Assembly: GCF_000024405.1 (NCBI RefSeq)
Contig: NC_013517.1
Location: forward strand, 434,001 to 498,000
Direction of reading: 5' to 3'
DNA length: 64,000 bases
DNA from: Sebaldella termitidis ATCC 33386
GTDB lineage: Bacteria > Fusobacteriota > Fusobacteriia > Fusobacteriales > Leptotrichiaceae
Shown here: in pieces, positions 44,497-52,914 of the stretch
Layout of the letters: every line of letters starts with the position of its first letter
How positions within the stretch are numbered: position 1 is the first letter of the stretch
Notes under the pieces: model-generated
Seen by the model: only the letters and a program-made list of their open reading frames with translations
Database searches by the model: none
What the model was told of the DNA's origin: nothing
Program-made: the position numbers and the translations under genes

Positions 44497-44497
44497 T

Positions 44498-45007
44498 ATG
44501 TCTTTTACAATGTATGAAAAGTTTGATTTATATTTAATGAAAGGTTACATAAAAGAATTTATAAGTTTAGAAAATGAAAGCCAAACAATAGGTGAAAAAT
44601 ATTGGTTTGATGAATATTGGTATGAGTATGGATGTGATAAAGCAATTGAAATACTTTCAAAATTTACGCAAGATGATTGGAATAAATTAACAAAAGAAAT
44701 ATTTACTAAGTCATTAGATTATCAAGAAAAAGTGATTTATTGTATGGAAAACGAGAATAATGAAAATGAATTAGAATTTTTATTATACATGATAAAAACC
44801 ACAAAAAATTCAATGATATTTGAAGCTTGTATGGAATTCTTAATAGAATTTGTAAAACCTGAGACAAAGTTAAAATTTTTAAATGATGATAAATTTATGG
44901 TGTTAATTACTGGTGGGAGAGGGAAGCAAGAGAATAGTATAAATAGAAAAAATAATATATATAAAACAATATACGAGCAATTTTTTGAAAAGTTAAATAG
45001 TAAATAA
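44498..45007 (+). CDS. EndoU-immunity protein (divergent copy)
   Basis: A 169-residue relative of the protein at 38694, with the same WFDEYWYEYGCDK.. start, KFTQDDWNKLTKEIF and FLIEFVKPETKLKFL. AGGAGG directly precedes the ATG. Intact, behind an EndoU cassette with a lost tail. Confidence 0.77.
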   Translation: MSFTMYEKFDLYLMKGYIKEFISLENESQTIGEKYWFDEYWYEYGCDKAIEILSKFTQDDWNKLTKEIFTKSLDYQEKVIYCMENENNENELEFLLYMIKTTKNSMIFEACMEFLIEFVKPETKLKFLNDDKFMVLITGGRGKQENSINRKNNIYKTIYEQFFEKLNSK

Positions 45008-45189
45008 GGAAAATTATTGACTTATAAAGTGCTAGTATTTAACTTAAGAAAAAATAGAAATTAGATAAGAAGGCGGACAAAAAGTTATGTGGATTTCCAA
45101 AAATTCAGTAAATGAAAAAGTATAATTTCAATGCCATCCACAGATTGTATTAAAAAAATGGTTGCAATATACTATAGAAATTGGAGTCA

Positions 45190-45588
45190 GAGTCAGTATT
45201 ATCGGTTCAGGATCAGAGATTATTGGCATGTGAGTTTTTCTAAGAGATTACCAGTTAAGATACCAGAAAATGCTAAAATTAAGGTTTAAAGTAAACCAGC
45301 GGGTTATGAACAGATAGTGTATAAGTGGAGAGATGCTAATTATAAGTATGAGATAAGGTGGCATACAAGAACACATGGTGCACCAGTGGATCAGGGGAAT
45401 ACTTGGGTTGTAGAAAGGATAACGCCGGGAACTGGAGGAAATACAAAAGGAGTAACTCATTATTTACTGGAAGATAACACTTGGGTGACAGGGGGGAGTG
45501 GTATAACGCAATAGGAGCACGAAGTGATGGTACATCAACTTTAAGACAAATAGAAATATTAGATAAAGGGCATTGGAGTGATTATTAA
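45190..45588 (+). pseudogene. Decayed Ntox30-like toxin cassette (copy 6)
   Basis: Only the part from ELSVQDQ onward is left. It carries an early frameshift, a TAA within KIKV, and a later frameshift at a run of G (45490-45496). A piece of 65 codons (45317-45514) is open. The 180 bases before it hold unidentified remnants. Confidence 0.75.
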
Positions 45589-45989
45589 TGAAACTTATAG
45601 ATGATGAATATTATATAAAATTTGAAGGTGAAGAAGAAATAGATTTTATATATGAAAAAAATAAAGCAGAAATAAGTAGAATGAAAATATGGCATGGTTA
45701 TTTTTATTTTTTATTAAATGGAATGATAACAAAAGAAAAAAAACTGATAGGATTATTATATGAACATAATAAGCATGAAGGATGGTATGAGAGTGACGAA
45801 CCATGGGAAATACCTGATATTAAGCAAGCTATTGAACAATTTAATAATTATAGTGAAAATAATTTTAGTGAAAATGAGAAACCGAGTGAAGGAATTTTAT
45901 TGAAACTTCCACATATTTTAGAAAAAATATTAAAATTTTTAGAAGAGGCTAGAAAAAATAATGGTGAAGTGTACATGGAGTATCTATAA
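45588..45989 (+). CDS. Ntox30-type immunity protein (family member 6)
   Basis: A 133-residue relative of the protein at 34569 (DDEYYIKFEGEEEIDFIYEKN.. to NGEVYMEYL). The ATG overlaps the former toxin stop. The toxin is decayed, so this is an orphan immunity gene. Confidence 0.77.
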   Translation: MKLIDDEYYIKFEGEEEIDFIYEKNKAEISRMKIWHGYFYFLLNGMITKEKKLIGLLYEHNKHEGWYESDEPWEIPDIKQAIEQFNNYSENNFSENEKPSEGILLKLPHILEKILKFLEEARKNNGEVYMEYL

Positions 45990-46085
45990 TAAAATTAGAG
46001 AAAAGTCTAATTCATTTAAGTAAGTGAATAATTAAATAGAATATTTTTTGTGGAAAGAAGTAATATTTTATAGTTTAAAAAATAA
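45990..46085 (+). repeat. Array A spacer repeat, last copy
   Basis: A shortened spacer, matching the 36039-36178 copy closely in its right half, leading into the mini EndoU remnant. Confidence 0.65.
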
Positions 46086-46278
46086 CGGAGTGACAGTAGC
46101 AGCAGGTAAAAGTGTGGAAGGCGGAGTTATTGGAGATGATGGGAGGTTTTATTCAAATAAATTAAATGTAGAGATAGTAGTGATAAAAATAGGAAGTTAT
46201 GCAACAAGTGGATATCCTACAGGAGGAATTCCAGTAAATTTAGTGAGAGAGCGGTTTACACCAATAATATTTGAATAA
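46048..46278 (+). pseudogene. Mini EndoU cassette (linker joined to the C-terminal tail)
   Basis: A 76-codon frame joins the array linker (GKSVEGGVIGDDGRFYSNKL) directly to NVEIVVIKIGSYATSGYPTGG, losing about 120 central residues. Its tail is exactly the part missing from the EndoU cassette ending at 44496, and the bases up to KIG are the same in both. Confidence 0.75.
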
Positions 46279-46386
46279 TAAAAATAGGAGACCAGCTATG
46301 AAATGTCAAGGAAAAAAAGAAGAAATATAAAAGCTAGAAATGAGAACATAACAAAATTAAGAGTATAAAACTTTTTGAAAAAAGAT

Positions 46387-47523
46387 TTAAATTAAAAACT
46401 GCACATCAAATGGAGTATTGGTAGATAATAGCTTAAATAAAACTCTGACTAATTTATGTGCAACATGTTCGAGAGACTGGTTAATGAGTTTTATCCTGGC
46501 TTCTTTTGTATTCATAATAAGTTTTAAAAACGTGATTGTATCTAACAAGATTCCATGAAGTAAATACAAGAGTATACCTTAAGTATTTAGACCCTCTTTT
46601 GACATTCTGGCTGATCTGGCATTAAAAGTGCCTGATTGTCTGATTTTAGGATCGAGTCCGGCAAAAGCAAGGAGTTTGGAAGGTGATTTGAATCTTTTGA
46701 TATTTCCAATTTCACCTAAAATAGAAGTAGTAGCTATGGAACTAATACCAGGAACAGAAGTAATAACAGAGTCGGTATTTTGAATAATGTCATCAATGTT
46801 TTTTTCGATATCCTCAATTTGTTTGTCTAACATCTTAATTGATTGGATCAGTTGAGGGATATGTATAGATAATGGAAAATCGAATATTCCGACGGAATCA
46901 GAAGCAAGACTTTTTAACAAAGAGGCATGTTTTTCTTTAAAATGACCTTTTGTAAACTTACTAAGAGTTTTAGTAAGAGAATTAATATTTAAGGCAGCGA
47001 TCTTCTTCTTGTCGGGATATCTTTTAAGAATTTGATAACATGCTTTGAAATGAATACCGCTTTTAAAAATAGAGTGTAATTCAGGGAAAATAATATCAAC
47101 AGCACAGACAAGTTTAATTTTAAGTCTAGTACGATTTTTAACAAAATTATCTCTGAATCTGGTTAGCTTTTTGAGATTAAGGGAGTCAATATCAATTTTA
47201 TCAATAAATTTAACAGGATTAATAATAAAAGAGAATCAAAATGATCATTTTTAATATCTCTGATAGAAGCTTTACGGATGTGAGAAGTAGCAATAGTATT
47301 AATAACAGCATTTATCAAAGAAAAAAGCAATAAAGTTATCAGCGTAATTCCCAGTAGATTTAATAACAAGGAGGATATCATCAATAATGGAAATTTTATT
47401 GAGAAAAGTAGAAAAACCGTGTAAATCATTATTGAATTTCAAATTATCAAAGATAAGCTGACCAGAATCAATAAGAGAAGCAACATGAAAAAATTTAGAA
47501 ATATCAATACCACATATCAACAT
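46387..47523 (-). pseudogene. IS110-family transposase, inactivated
   Basis: Pieces in shifting frames on the minus strand together resemble an IS110 transposase. The N-terminal DEDD part starts LICGIDISKFFHVASLI. The Transposase_20-type segment has VPGISSIATTSILGEIGNIKRF and LAFAGLDPKIRQSG. The C-terminal helices are AHKLVRVLFKLLSTNTPFD. At least two frameshifts prevent a product. It separates the two effector islands. Confidence 0.82.
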
Positions 47524-47798
47524 AAAATCACATCCTAATTAGAAATATGAAACTGTGATATTCCACAAAACTTTATTAAAACAGACTTGCTAGACATGAA
47601 AGCTGAAACGCTTATCCAACTATAAGAATTAAAAATAAAGAGGTGGCTTTACTCTCTTAGTAAAAATTATCCGATAATGGATATTTAAGGGAACATAAAA
47701 AGTCCACAGTTTCTAGTAACAATTATACAATAAATTTAAAAGAAAGGAGTGTATGATAGGAATGTATAATCATTATACATTTATCATACAAGGAAAAT
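47524..47798. other. IS110 upstream flank and leader of island B
   Basis: Non-coding. The part next to the transposase start could hold the IS110 bridge-RNA region, as known for this family, but no clear fold is assigned. The right part carries the AAGGA site of the next gene. Confidence 0.35.
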
Positions 47799-48614
47799 AT
47801 GAAATTTAGAGTAAGTATAATGCCAAGAAGTGATATGCCTGGGACAGGAGCAGGAGGCAGCAGTATTGGAGGAGCACTTTCAGAAGGAAAAGGAACATTT
47901 GGAGCACCAACAGGATACTTTGGGAATACTACAAGTGGTTTGGTAGCAAGCAATTCATCTAGTAACAGCGGGTTTGGAAGTTCCGGTCTGCCGGGCTTAG
48001 GGTCTTTAACAGGACTTCTTGGCGGGGGGCAAAGCGGGTTAATATTGACCCCTGATGAAATAACAGATGTGTCATTTAGTGCATCGGATTTTTCAGTTAG
48101 TTCCACAGCCAATACAGAATCAAATGTCACTGTAAGAATAGCTGGAAAGTTATTTTCACAAATAGAAGAAGGAAGTACCAGCTTTGATTCTCCGTTAAGT
48201 ATGAATTCATTATTAACGGGTTTTATGGATGATAAATTAAGTGGTTTAACAGATGGATTAAATAAAGGAATGCAGATTTTAGGAAATACTTTTACTTCTG
48301 GTTTGAGTTCAACATTAACTGGAATGATCGGGAAATTCGGCGGGAATAAGTTTGGGTTAAATAACCTGTACAGTATGAATTTTGAGAATACTATAGAACT
48401 GGCAAATTGGGCCTTAGCATATGGAGAAAAAACAGACTACAGGGATGTAGTAGTGGAGATAATGATAAATGAGGGAGTATCAAAAACATATGTATTGCCA
48501 GACATGTTTGCAATAGATTATGATGAAAATTTAGGAGTAGGACGCGGAGAAGGATTTTTTAATCTGGTGTTGAGACAAAAAAGATACAGTTCAAGAAAAA
48601 TAGAAATAAGGTAG
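47799..48614 (+). CDS. Putative tail-tube (Hcp-like) or tip protein with Gly/Ser-rich leader
   Basis: A 271-residue protein. The first 85 residues are rich in Gly, Ser and Thr (SSNSGFGSSGLPGLGSLTG) with no signal peptide. A beta-rich body follows (TPDEITDVSFSASDFSVSST..NVTVRIAGKLF, then ELANWALAYGEKTDYRDVVVEIM and NEGVSKTYVLPDMFAIDYDE). The body suggests a small beta-barrel as in phage tail tubes or Hcp, which would fit its place at the head of a VgrG operon; this is inference. Similar proteins may carry misleading protease names in databases. Confidence 0.6.
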   Translation: MKFRVSIMPRSDMPGTGAGGSSIGGALSEGKGTFGAPTGYFGNTTSGLVASNSSSNSGFGSSGLPGLGSLTGLLGGGQSGLILTPDEITDVSFSASDFSVSSTANTESNVTVRIAGKLFSQIEEGSTSFDSPLSMNSLLTGFMDDKLSGLTDGLNKGMQILGNTFTSGLSSTLTGMIGKFGGNKFGLNNLYSMNFENTIELANWALAYGEKTDYRDVVVEIMINEGVSKTYVLPDMFAIDYDENLGVGRGEGFFNLVLRQKRYSSRKIEIR

Positions 48615-48624
48615 GTGAGTGTAA

Positions 48625-49518
48625 ATGAATAAATTTCTGTATTTTTTCTATTTATTTTTACTTGGGAGAAATATATTGCTTTTATCAAACAGTTATTCCA
48701 ATAAAACAACAGGAGTACTGCTTCTTATAAACATGCTGTTTTGTTTTATATTAGCATTGATTTTGTTATTTAAAAGTAAAAAATATAATGTGTATCTGAT
48801 AGTTACGATTTTAAGCTTTTCAATATTTTATATTTATTATTCCGGTTACAGTGACATGAATAAGGATTTTAATAAAATGGTTTATTATATTTTTATTCTG
48901 CTGTCAATTGTTGAAATAATAATGTTTATATTTGTGAAAATGAAAGAAAGTAAAAAGGTCAAAACAACTTTATATCTTTGTTTCTGTTTTATTGCAGGGA
49001 TATTATTTTTAAGATTTTTGAATAATTATTATCAGGAACCTAAGAAAATAGTCTATAGTACACGGATTACAAGTTTAAAAGATAAACAGGAAATGTTGGA
49101 AATAATTGGAAAAATGCCGGGAATAAAATCAGCTGATATTATAGAAGATTATGAAAAAAGCAGCTTGTCATATGAGGATAATGTTTACTATCACTATAAT
49201 TTTAAAGAATCTCTGGAACCATCGGATTTAATAATAGATATTTCGTTGAAGACATTAGTGGATGATACTTCTTTGGATTCTTTGGCGTATAAAATACAAA
49301 AATATATAAAATTAAGCGGACTGGAAAATGATCTGGTAAGAATATATATAGTGACGGACAGGGATGACAGAAGAGCAATAAATATTTATGATTTTCAGAA
49401 TGATAATATAAAAGTACGTTATAAAAGAACAGAACCATATATAGCAGGTTCTTCACCATTATTAAATATATTTTCACTGGCTGTGAAAATATTAAAAGGG
49501 GTAGTGTCTGAATATTAA
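48625..49518 (+). CDS. Membrane protein of the injection island
   Basis: A 297-residue protein with four or five hydrophobic segments in the first 135 residues (for example TGVLLLINMLFCFILALILL and YLIVTILSFSIFYIYYSGY) and a soluble C-terminal domain of about 160 residues (SLKDKQEMLEIIGKMPGIKSAD.. RIYIVTDRDDRRAINIYDF). Family unknown. It may anchor the machine or act on the inner membrane. It starts 11 bases after the tube-like gene and ends 13 bases before the next. Confidence 0.75.
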   Translation: MNKFLYFFYLFLLGRNILLLSNSYSNKTTGVLLLINMLFCFILALILLFKSKKYNVYLIVTILSFSIFYIYYSGYSDMNKDFNKMVYYIFILLSIVEIIMFIFVKMKESKKVKTTLYLCFCFIAGILFLRFLNNYYQEPKKIVYSTRITSLKDKQEMLEIIGKMPGIKSADIIEDYEKSSLSYEDNVYYHYNFKESLEPSDLIIDISLKTLVDDTSLDSLAYKIQKYIKLSGLENDLVRIYIVTDRDDRRAINIYDFQNDNIKVRYKRTEPYIAGSSPLLNIFSLAVKILKGVVSEY

Positions 49519-49530
49519 AAGGAGGCAGGT

Positions 49531-50106
49531 GTGAGAGTAAAATATACAGTTGACAGCACAGCTTATTATTTAAATATACATACGAATAATAAAACAAGCA
49601 GTCTTGGAATTAAAGTAGCCAGTAAAGATATGCTGATCTTATGTTATCAAAAAGATATAGCAGTACTTAGGGATATTTCAAATCATTTAAAAAATATTTA
49701 TGAAAATGAAAGAAAAGGAACAAAGAATAAAATTAAATATATAAAAACATTACATTTTATGGCACAGGAAATATTATTTCATATTGATGCCTACGTGCAC
49801 GTGCTTGCAGAAGCTCAGATAAAGGGAATAAAAGTTGATTCAAATAAATATACAGAAAAATTAGCTGAACTAATTGATAAACTGATTGTAGAACCGTCTA
49901 AAGTAGCAGATGTAGGAGCTAATATAACTAAAGATCATGACAGTGCAATAATAAATGTAGGTTACACTGCAAGAATCCCAAGTGGTTTTATGATCAACAA
50001 ACAATTTTATAAAATTGGGGAATTATTAGGCTTCCCCTTAGAAAATACAAGTGATGTATGGTATGAATGCAGCTATAAAGGAGAAACCAAAAAAGTGAAA
50101 AAATAA
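49531..50106 (+). CDS. Unknown protein upstream of the second vgrG
   Basis: A 191-residue soluble protein. The first third is beta-like; the middle is helical (ISNHLKNIYENERKGTKNKIKY..HFMAQEILFHIDAYVHVLAEAQ); the end is beta-like (NVGYTARIPSGFMINKQFYK). AAAGGAGG precedes a GTG start. No family recognised. Operon position suggests a structural or accessory part of the spike complex. Confidence 0.7.
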   Translation: MRVKYTVDSTAYYLNIHTNNKTSSLGIKVASKDMLILCYQKDIAVLRDISNHLKNIYENERKGTKNKIKYIKTLHFMAQEILFHIDAYVHVLAEAQIKGIKVDSNKYTEKLAELIDKLIVEPSKVADVGANITKDHDSAIINVGYTARIPSGFMINKQFYKIGELLGFPLENTSDVWYECSYKGETKKVKK

Positions 50107-50120
50107 AATGGGAGGATATG

Positions 50121-52151
50121 ATGTCTGAAAAAAAGAAATTGATGATGGATTTGATTGAGAAAGATAAAAAAGAACAAAGGGAATTATATGAGGGGAATAA
50201 GAGTTTAGGGAGTACCTTAGATACAAGGAATAAAGCTTTTTCAGAAAATTCAGAAGAAATCAAAAGAAGATTGGAAGAAGTAAATGGTCAAGTATCTGGA
50301 AATAGTGAAAAAACATCATTAGGAACAAGTGATATGATAAGCGGAGCTTTTTCAGAGGTATTGTCAAAGAATAATTTTGTAAAAGGAATGGCAGCGGGAG
50401 CAGGAAGTGGTTTGCTAAGTGCAGCAGGTCTGGGAAACATTATGGGGATTCATGATTTTGTAGAATTTCATTCAAAAAATGCGGATATACTTGTCAATGA
50501 TGAAAAACTGGATTTTAAAGACGTAAAATTCAAAATATCGGAAGTAATGAATGAACATAGTGTACTCTATATGGATTTTACTTTTTCAACAAAAGATACG
50601 GATAAGTATAAAGGATATGTTTACAGCCTTATGAATACGGTAAAAATTGATTTGAACAGAATAAAAGATACAGGAGAAGAGGATTTTAAAGCTGTATTTG
50701 ACGGAATAATTGAAGATATTGAAATAACAGAAAGTAAGGGAGAACATTCTTCTGGAAGAATACTGGCGTATTCAAAGTCAATATTGATGGATCGGGTTCC
50801 TAAATTTAGATCTTTTCAAAATACGGATTTAACAGTAGATGAGGTAATAAAAGAAATAGGTGCTGAATATCCGGAAATTACAATACATATAGATGATAGT
50901 TTAGTAGGGAAAAAGATCCCGTATATGATGCTTCAGATAGAAGAAACAGACTTTCAGTTTATTAACAGAATGCTTAACATAATGAACTACAGTGTATCAT
51001 GTCATCTGGGGAGTCTGGTATGCGGTCTTTTGGAACTCACTGTGTATGATCTTCCAATAGAAACTGAGTTTTATACAGCAATAAGGAAAAATAAAAATTT
51101 ATTATATAAAATAAAAGGAACAAATCCATTTAATGTCGTGGAAAAAGTTAATATTATAGACGGAGAAAGTGAGGTAGTAAGGGTCGTATACAGCTCTGAC
51201 ATATGGATAGAAAATAACATAATCCAATGCGAGATGGTGCTGCTTGACTTGAATGAAAAGCAGCTAAGATATGACTTTCCACTGGTAAAAAACAGAAATA
51301 TGCTGGGAAGAGTAATAGAAGGAAAGATAATGGAAGTGACTTCTGAGGAAGGAATTGCTGTGATGACTCTGGATTTAACAAGTGGTTTGGCAAAATTAAC
51401 AGACAGAGAGTCTGTAGCATATCCTGATAAATATGCTGGTTCGTTTAAATTTCCTTATATGACACCAATGAGCCAGACAAATACCGGGTTTTGGCCGAGT
51501 CCTGAGGCAAATGACCAGGTAGTGCTTGTAATAGATGATTTTAACGAGTCATTATCATATGTGCAGGGAGCTGTAAATAATCCCGGGAATGGAAGGTTTA
51601 GTGATCCTACAGTAAGAAACTTTACATTGCCGCCGGATCCTTCTGTTATTTCTCCGGAAAATGCAGCGCCATATAATGAAATGGGTATAAAGAATTCTTC
51701 ATCGGGGACTTATGGAAGAAAGGGAGACAGCAGCGGGAATAAGGCTGCTCATAAGAGCGGTGGAAGACCGGCAGCACATTTTCAGCTGGATAGCTCGAAG
51801 TTTGTGGTGGATGTGACGAGTTTTATAAGTTTGAGTGCTAAAAGCAGTGTTAGTATTAATTCACAGGATACGATGGGAATATCAGCTAAGAGTGTAATGG
51901 GGATATCTTCTGATAATGTGATGAATATAGACGGGAAAAATATGTTAACTGTAGGCGGATCGGCCGGAACAATTACTGTAAATTCTAAAGGACTGATGTT
52001 AGTGGGGTCGGAAGCAAGTATATTTGTTAATGCTACAGATAATATAGCTCATACATCTAAAGTTATCATGTCTTCAGGTTCGGATACTGCAACATATGGC
52101 AGTGGTTCAGTTGCTGTTATAACTGCTGATGATATAAAATTAAACGGGTAG
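50121..52151 (+). CDS. VgrG-type spike protein (second copy)
   Basis: A 676-residue paralogue of the VgrG at 30408, with the same leader motif (DKKEQRELYEGNKS), gp27-like ring (FKISEVMNEHSVLYMDFTFSTKD, ETDFQFINRMLNIMNYS), gp5-like OB fold (PEANDQVVLVIDDFNESLSYVQGAVNNPG) and Ser/Val-rich needle (SAKSSVSINSQDTMGISAKS). It has about 60 residues more than copy 1, mostly before the needle (GRKGDSSGNKAAHKSGG). The ATG at 50121 suits the GGAGG at 50111-50115 better than the ATG at 50118. It should carry the Hint-containing effector encoded at 52915. Confidence 0.92.
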   Translation: MSEKKKLMMDLIEKDKKEQRELYEGNKSLGSTLDTRNKAFSENSEEIKRRLEEVNGQVSGNSEKTSLGTSDMISGAFSEVLSKNNFVKGMAAGAGSGLLSAAGLGNIMGIHDFVEFHSKNADILVNDEKLDFKDVKFKISEVMNEHSVLYMDFTFSTKDTDKYKGYVYSLMNTVKIDLNRIKDTGEEDFKAVFDGIIEDIEITESKGEHSSGRILAYSKSILMDRVPKFRSFQNTDLTVDEVIKEIGAEYPEITIHIDDSLVGKKIPYMMLQIEETDFQFINRMLNIMNYSVSCHLGSLVCGLLELTVYDLPIETEFYTAIRKNKNLLYKIKGTNPFNVVEKVNIIDGESEVVRVVYSSDIWIENNIIQCEMVLLDLNEKQLRYDFPLVKNRNMLGRVIEGKIMEVTSEEGIAVMTLDLTSGLAKLTDRESVAYPDKYAGSFKFPYMTPMSQTNTGFWPSPEANDQVVLVIDDFNESLSYVQGAVNNPGNGRFSDPTVRNFTLPPDPSVISPENAAPYNEMGIKNSSSGTYGRKGDSSGNKAAHKSGGRPAAHFQLDSSKFVVDVTSFISLSAKSSVSINSQDTMGISAKSVMGISSDNVMNIDGKNMLTVGGSAGTITVNSKGLMLVGSEASIFVNATDNIAHTSKVIMSSGSDTATYGSGSVAVITADDIKLNG

Positions 52152-52158
52152 GTGGAAA

Positions 52159-52905
52159 ATGAAATATCAGATAGAAGCAGTCAGTATAGTGGAAAAGGAA
52201 GAACCAGTTGATATTACATTATTAAAAATGACATTGACTACAAGAATAGAAAAAGATGTCATGATCTTTCATATTTTAGATACAAAAATATATAATAAAA
52301 GTTTTTTTATTCAATATATGAATCCTTTTAATGCTGTTAGAGAGATAAAGATGGTTTTAGACAGAAATCAAAGAATACAAGGAGTGGTAAATTACAAAGA
52401 AGTGAGAGAAAAAACAGAGAAATATTATACTGAGATGGCTGATAAAATGAAAAAAGCAAATAAAAAAGACCTGGAAGAAATCTTTTTTGATATGGCTTAT
52501 CAATCATTCCAGTATGAAGAAAATATAATAAGGGAGTTATTAAGAACAAGTTATTTCTATCCTTTTATTGGCGGAAATTACAGGAACAATGAAAGCGATA
52601 ATATTTCACTGGAAGGATTTCTTCCCAACTATAATATTATAGAAAAACTAGAGAAAATATTTTTTAGAGATAAAAACAGCACATATATAAGAGGTGGTGT
52701 TGACCAGTCGAAAGTTTACGCATATTCATTAAGTGAACAAATGAAGGAATTAGGACTTGAATATAAACCGGAGATGCTTAATCTTTCTTCTGAAAGCAGG
52801 ATTTATTATAAAGAACGGGAAATTGACAGGGTAGAATCGTATAAACAAGGAGGAATCAAAGGTTATTATCAAAAAAAAGAAAAGATATTTATAGACAGAA
52901 TTTGA
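52159..52905 (+). CDS. Putative effector adaptor (second copy, by position)
   Basis: A 248-residue soluble protein, charged and helical in the middle (EKYYTEMADKMKKANKKDLEEIF), with no recognised motif. Like the gene at 32273 it lies between vgrG and the PAAR-like effector, separated by 7 and 9 bases. Sequence similarity to that protein is weak at best. A loading adaptor or chaperone role is inferred only from position. Confidence 0.65.
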   Translation: MKYQIEAVSIVEKEEPVDITLLKMTLTTRIEKDVMIFHILDTKIYNKSFFIQYMNPFNAVREIKMVLDRNQRIQGVVNYKEVREKTEKYYTEMADKMKKANKKDLEEIFFDMAYQSFQYEENIIRELLRTSYFYPFIGGNYRNNESDNISLEGFLPNYNIIEKLEKIFFRDKNSTYIRGGVDQSKVYAYSLSEQMKELGLEYKPEMLNLSSESRIYYKEREIDRVESYKQGGIKGYYQKKEKIFIDRI

Positions 52906-52914
52906 GGAGTATAA

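Noticed and set aside
46048-46278. Small secreted or regulatory protein
   Set aside because: The frame is only the array linker joined to an EndoU tail; it is a deletion product.
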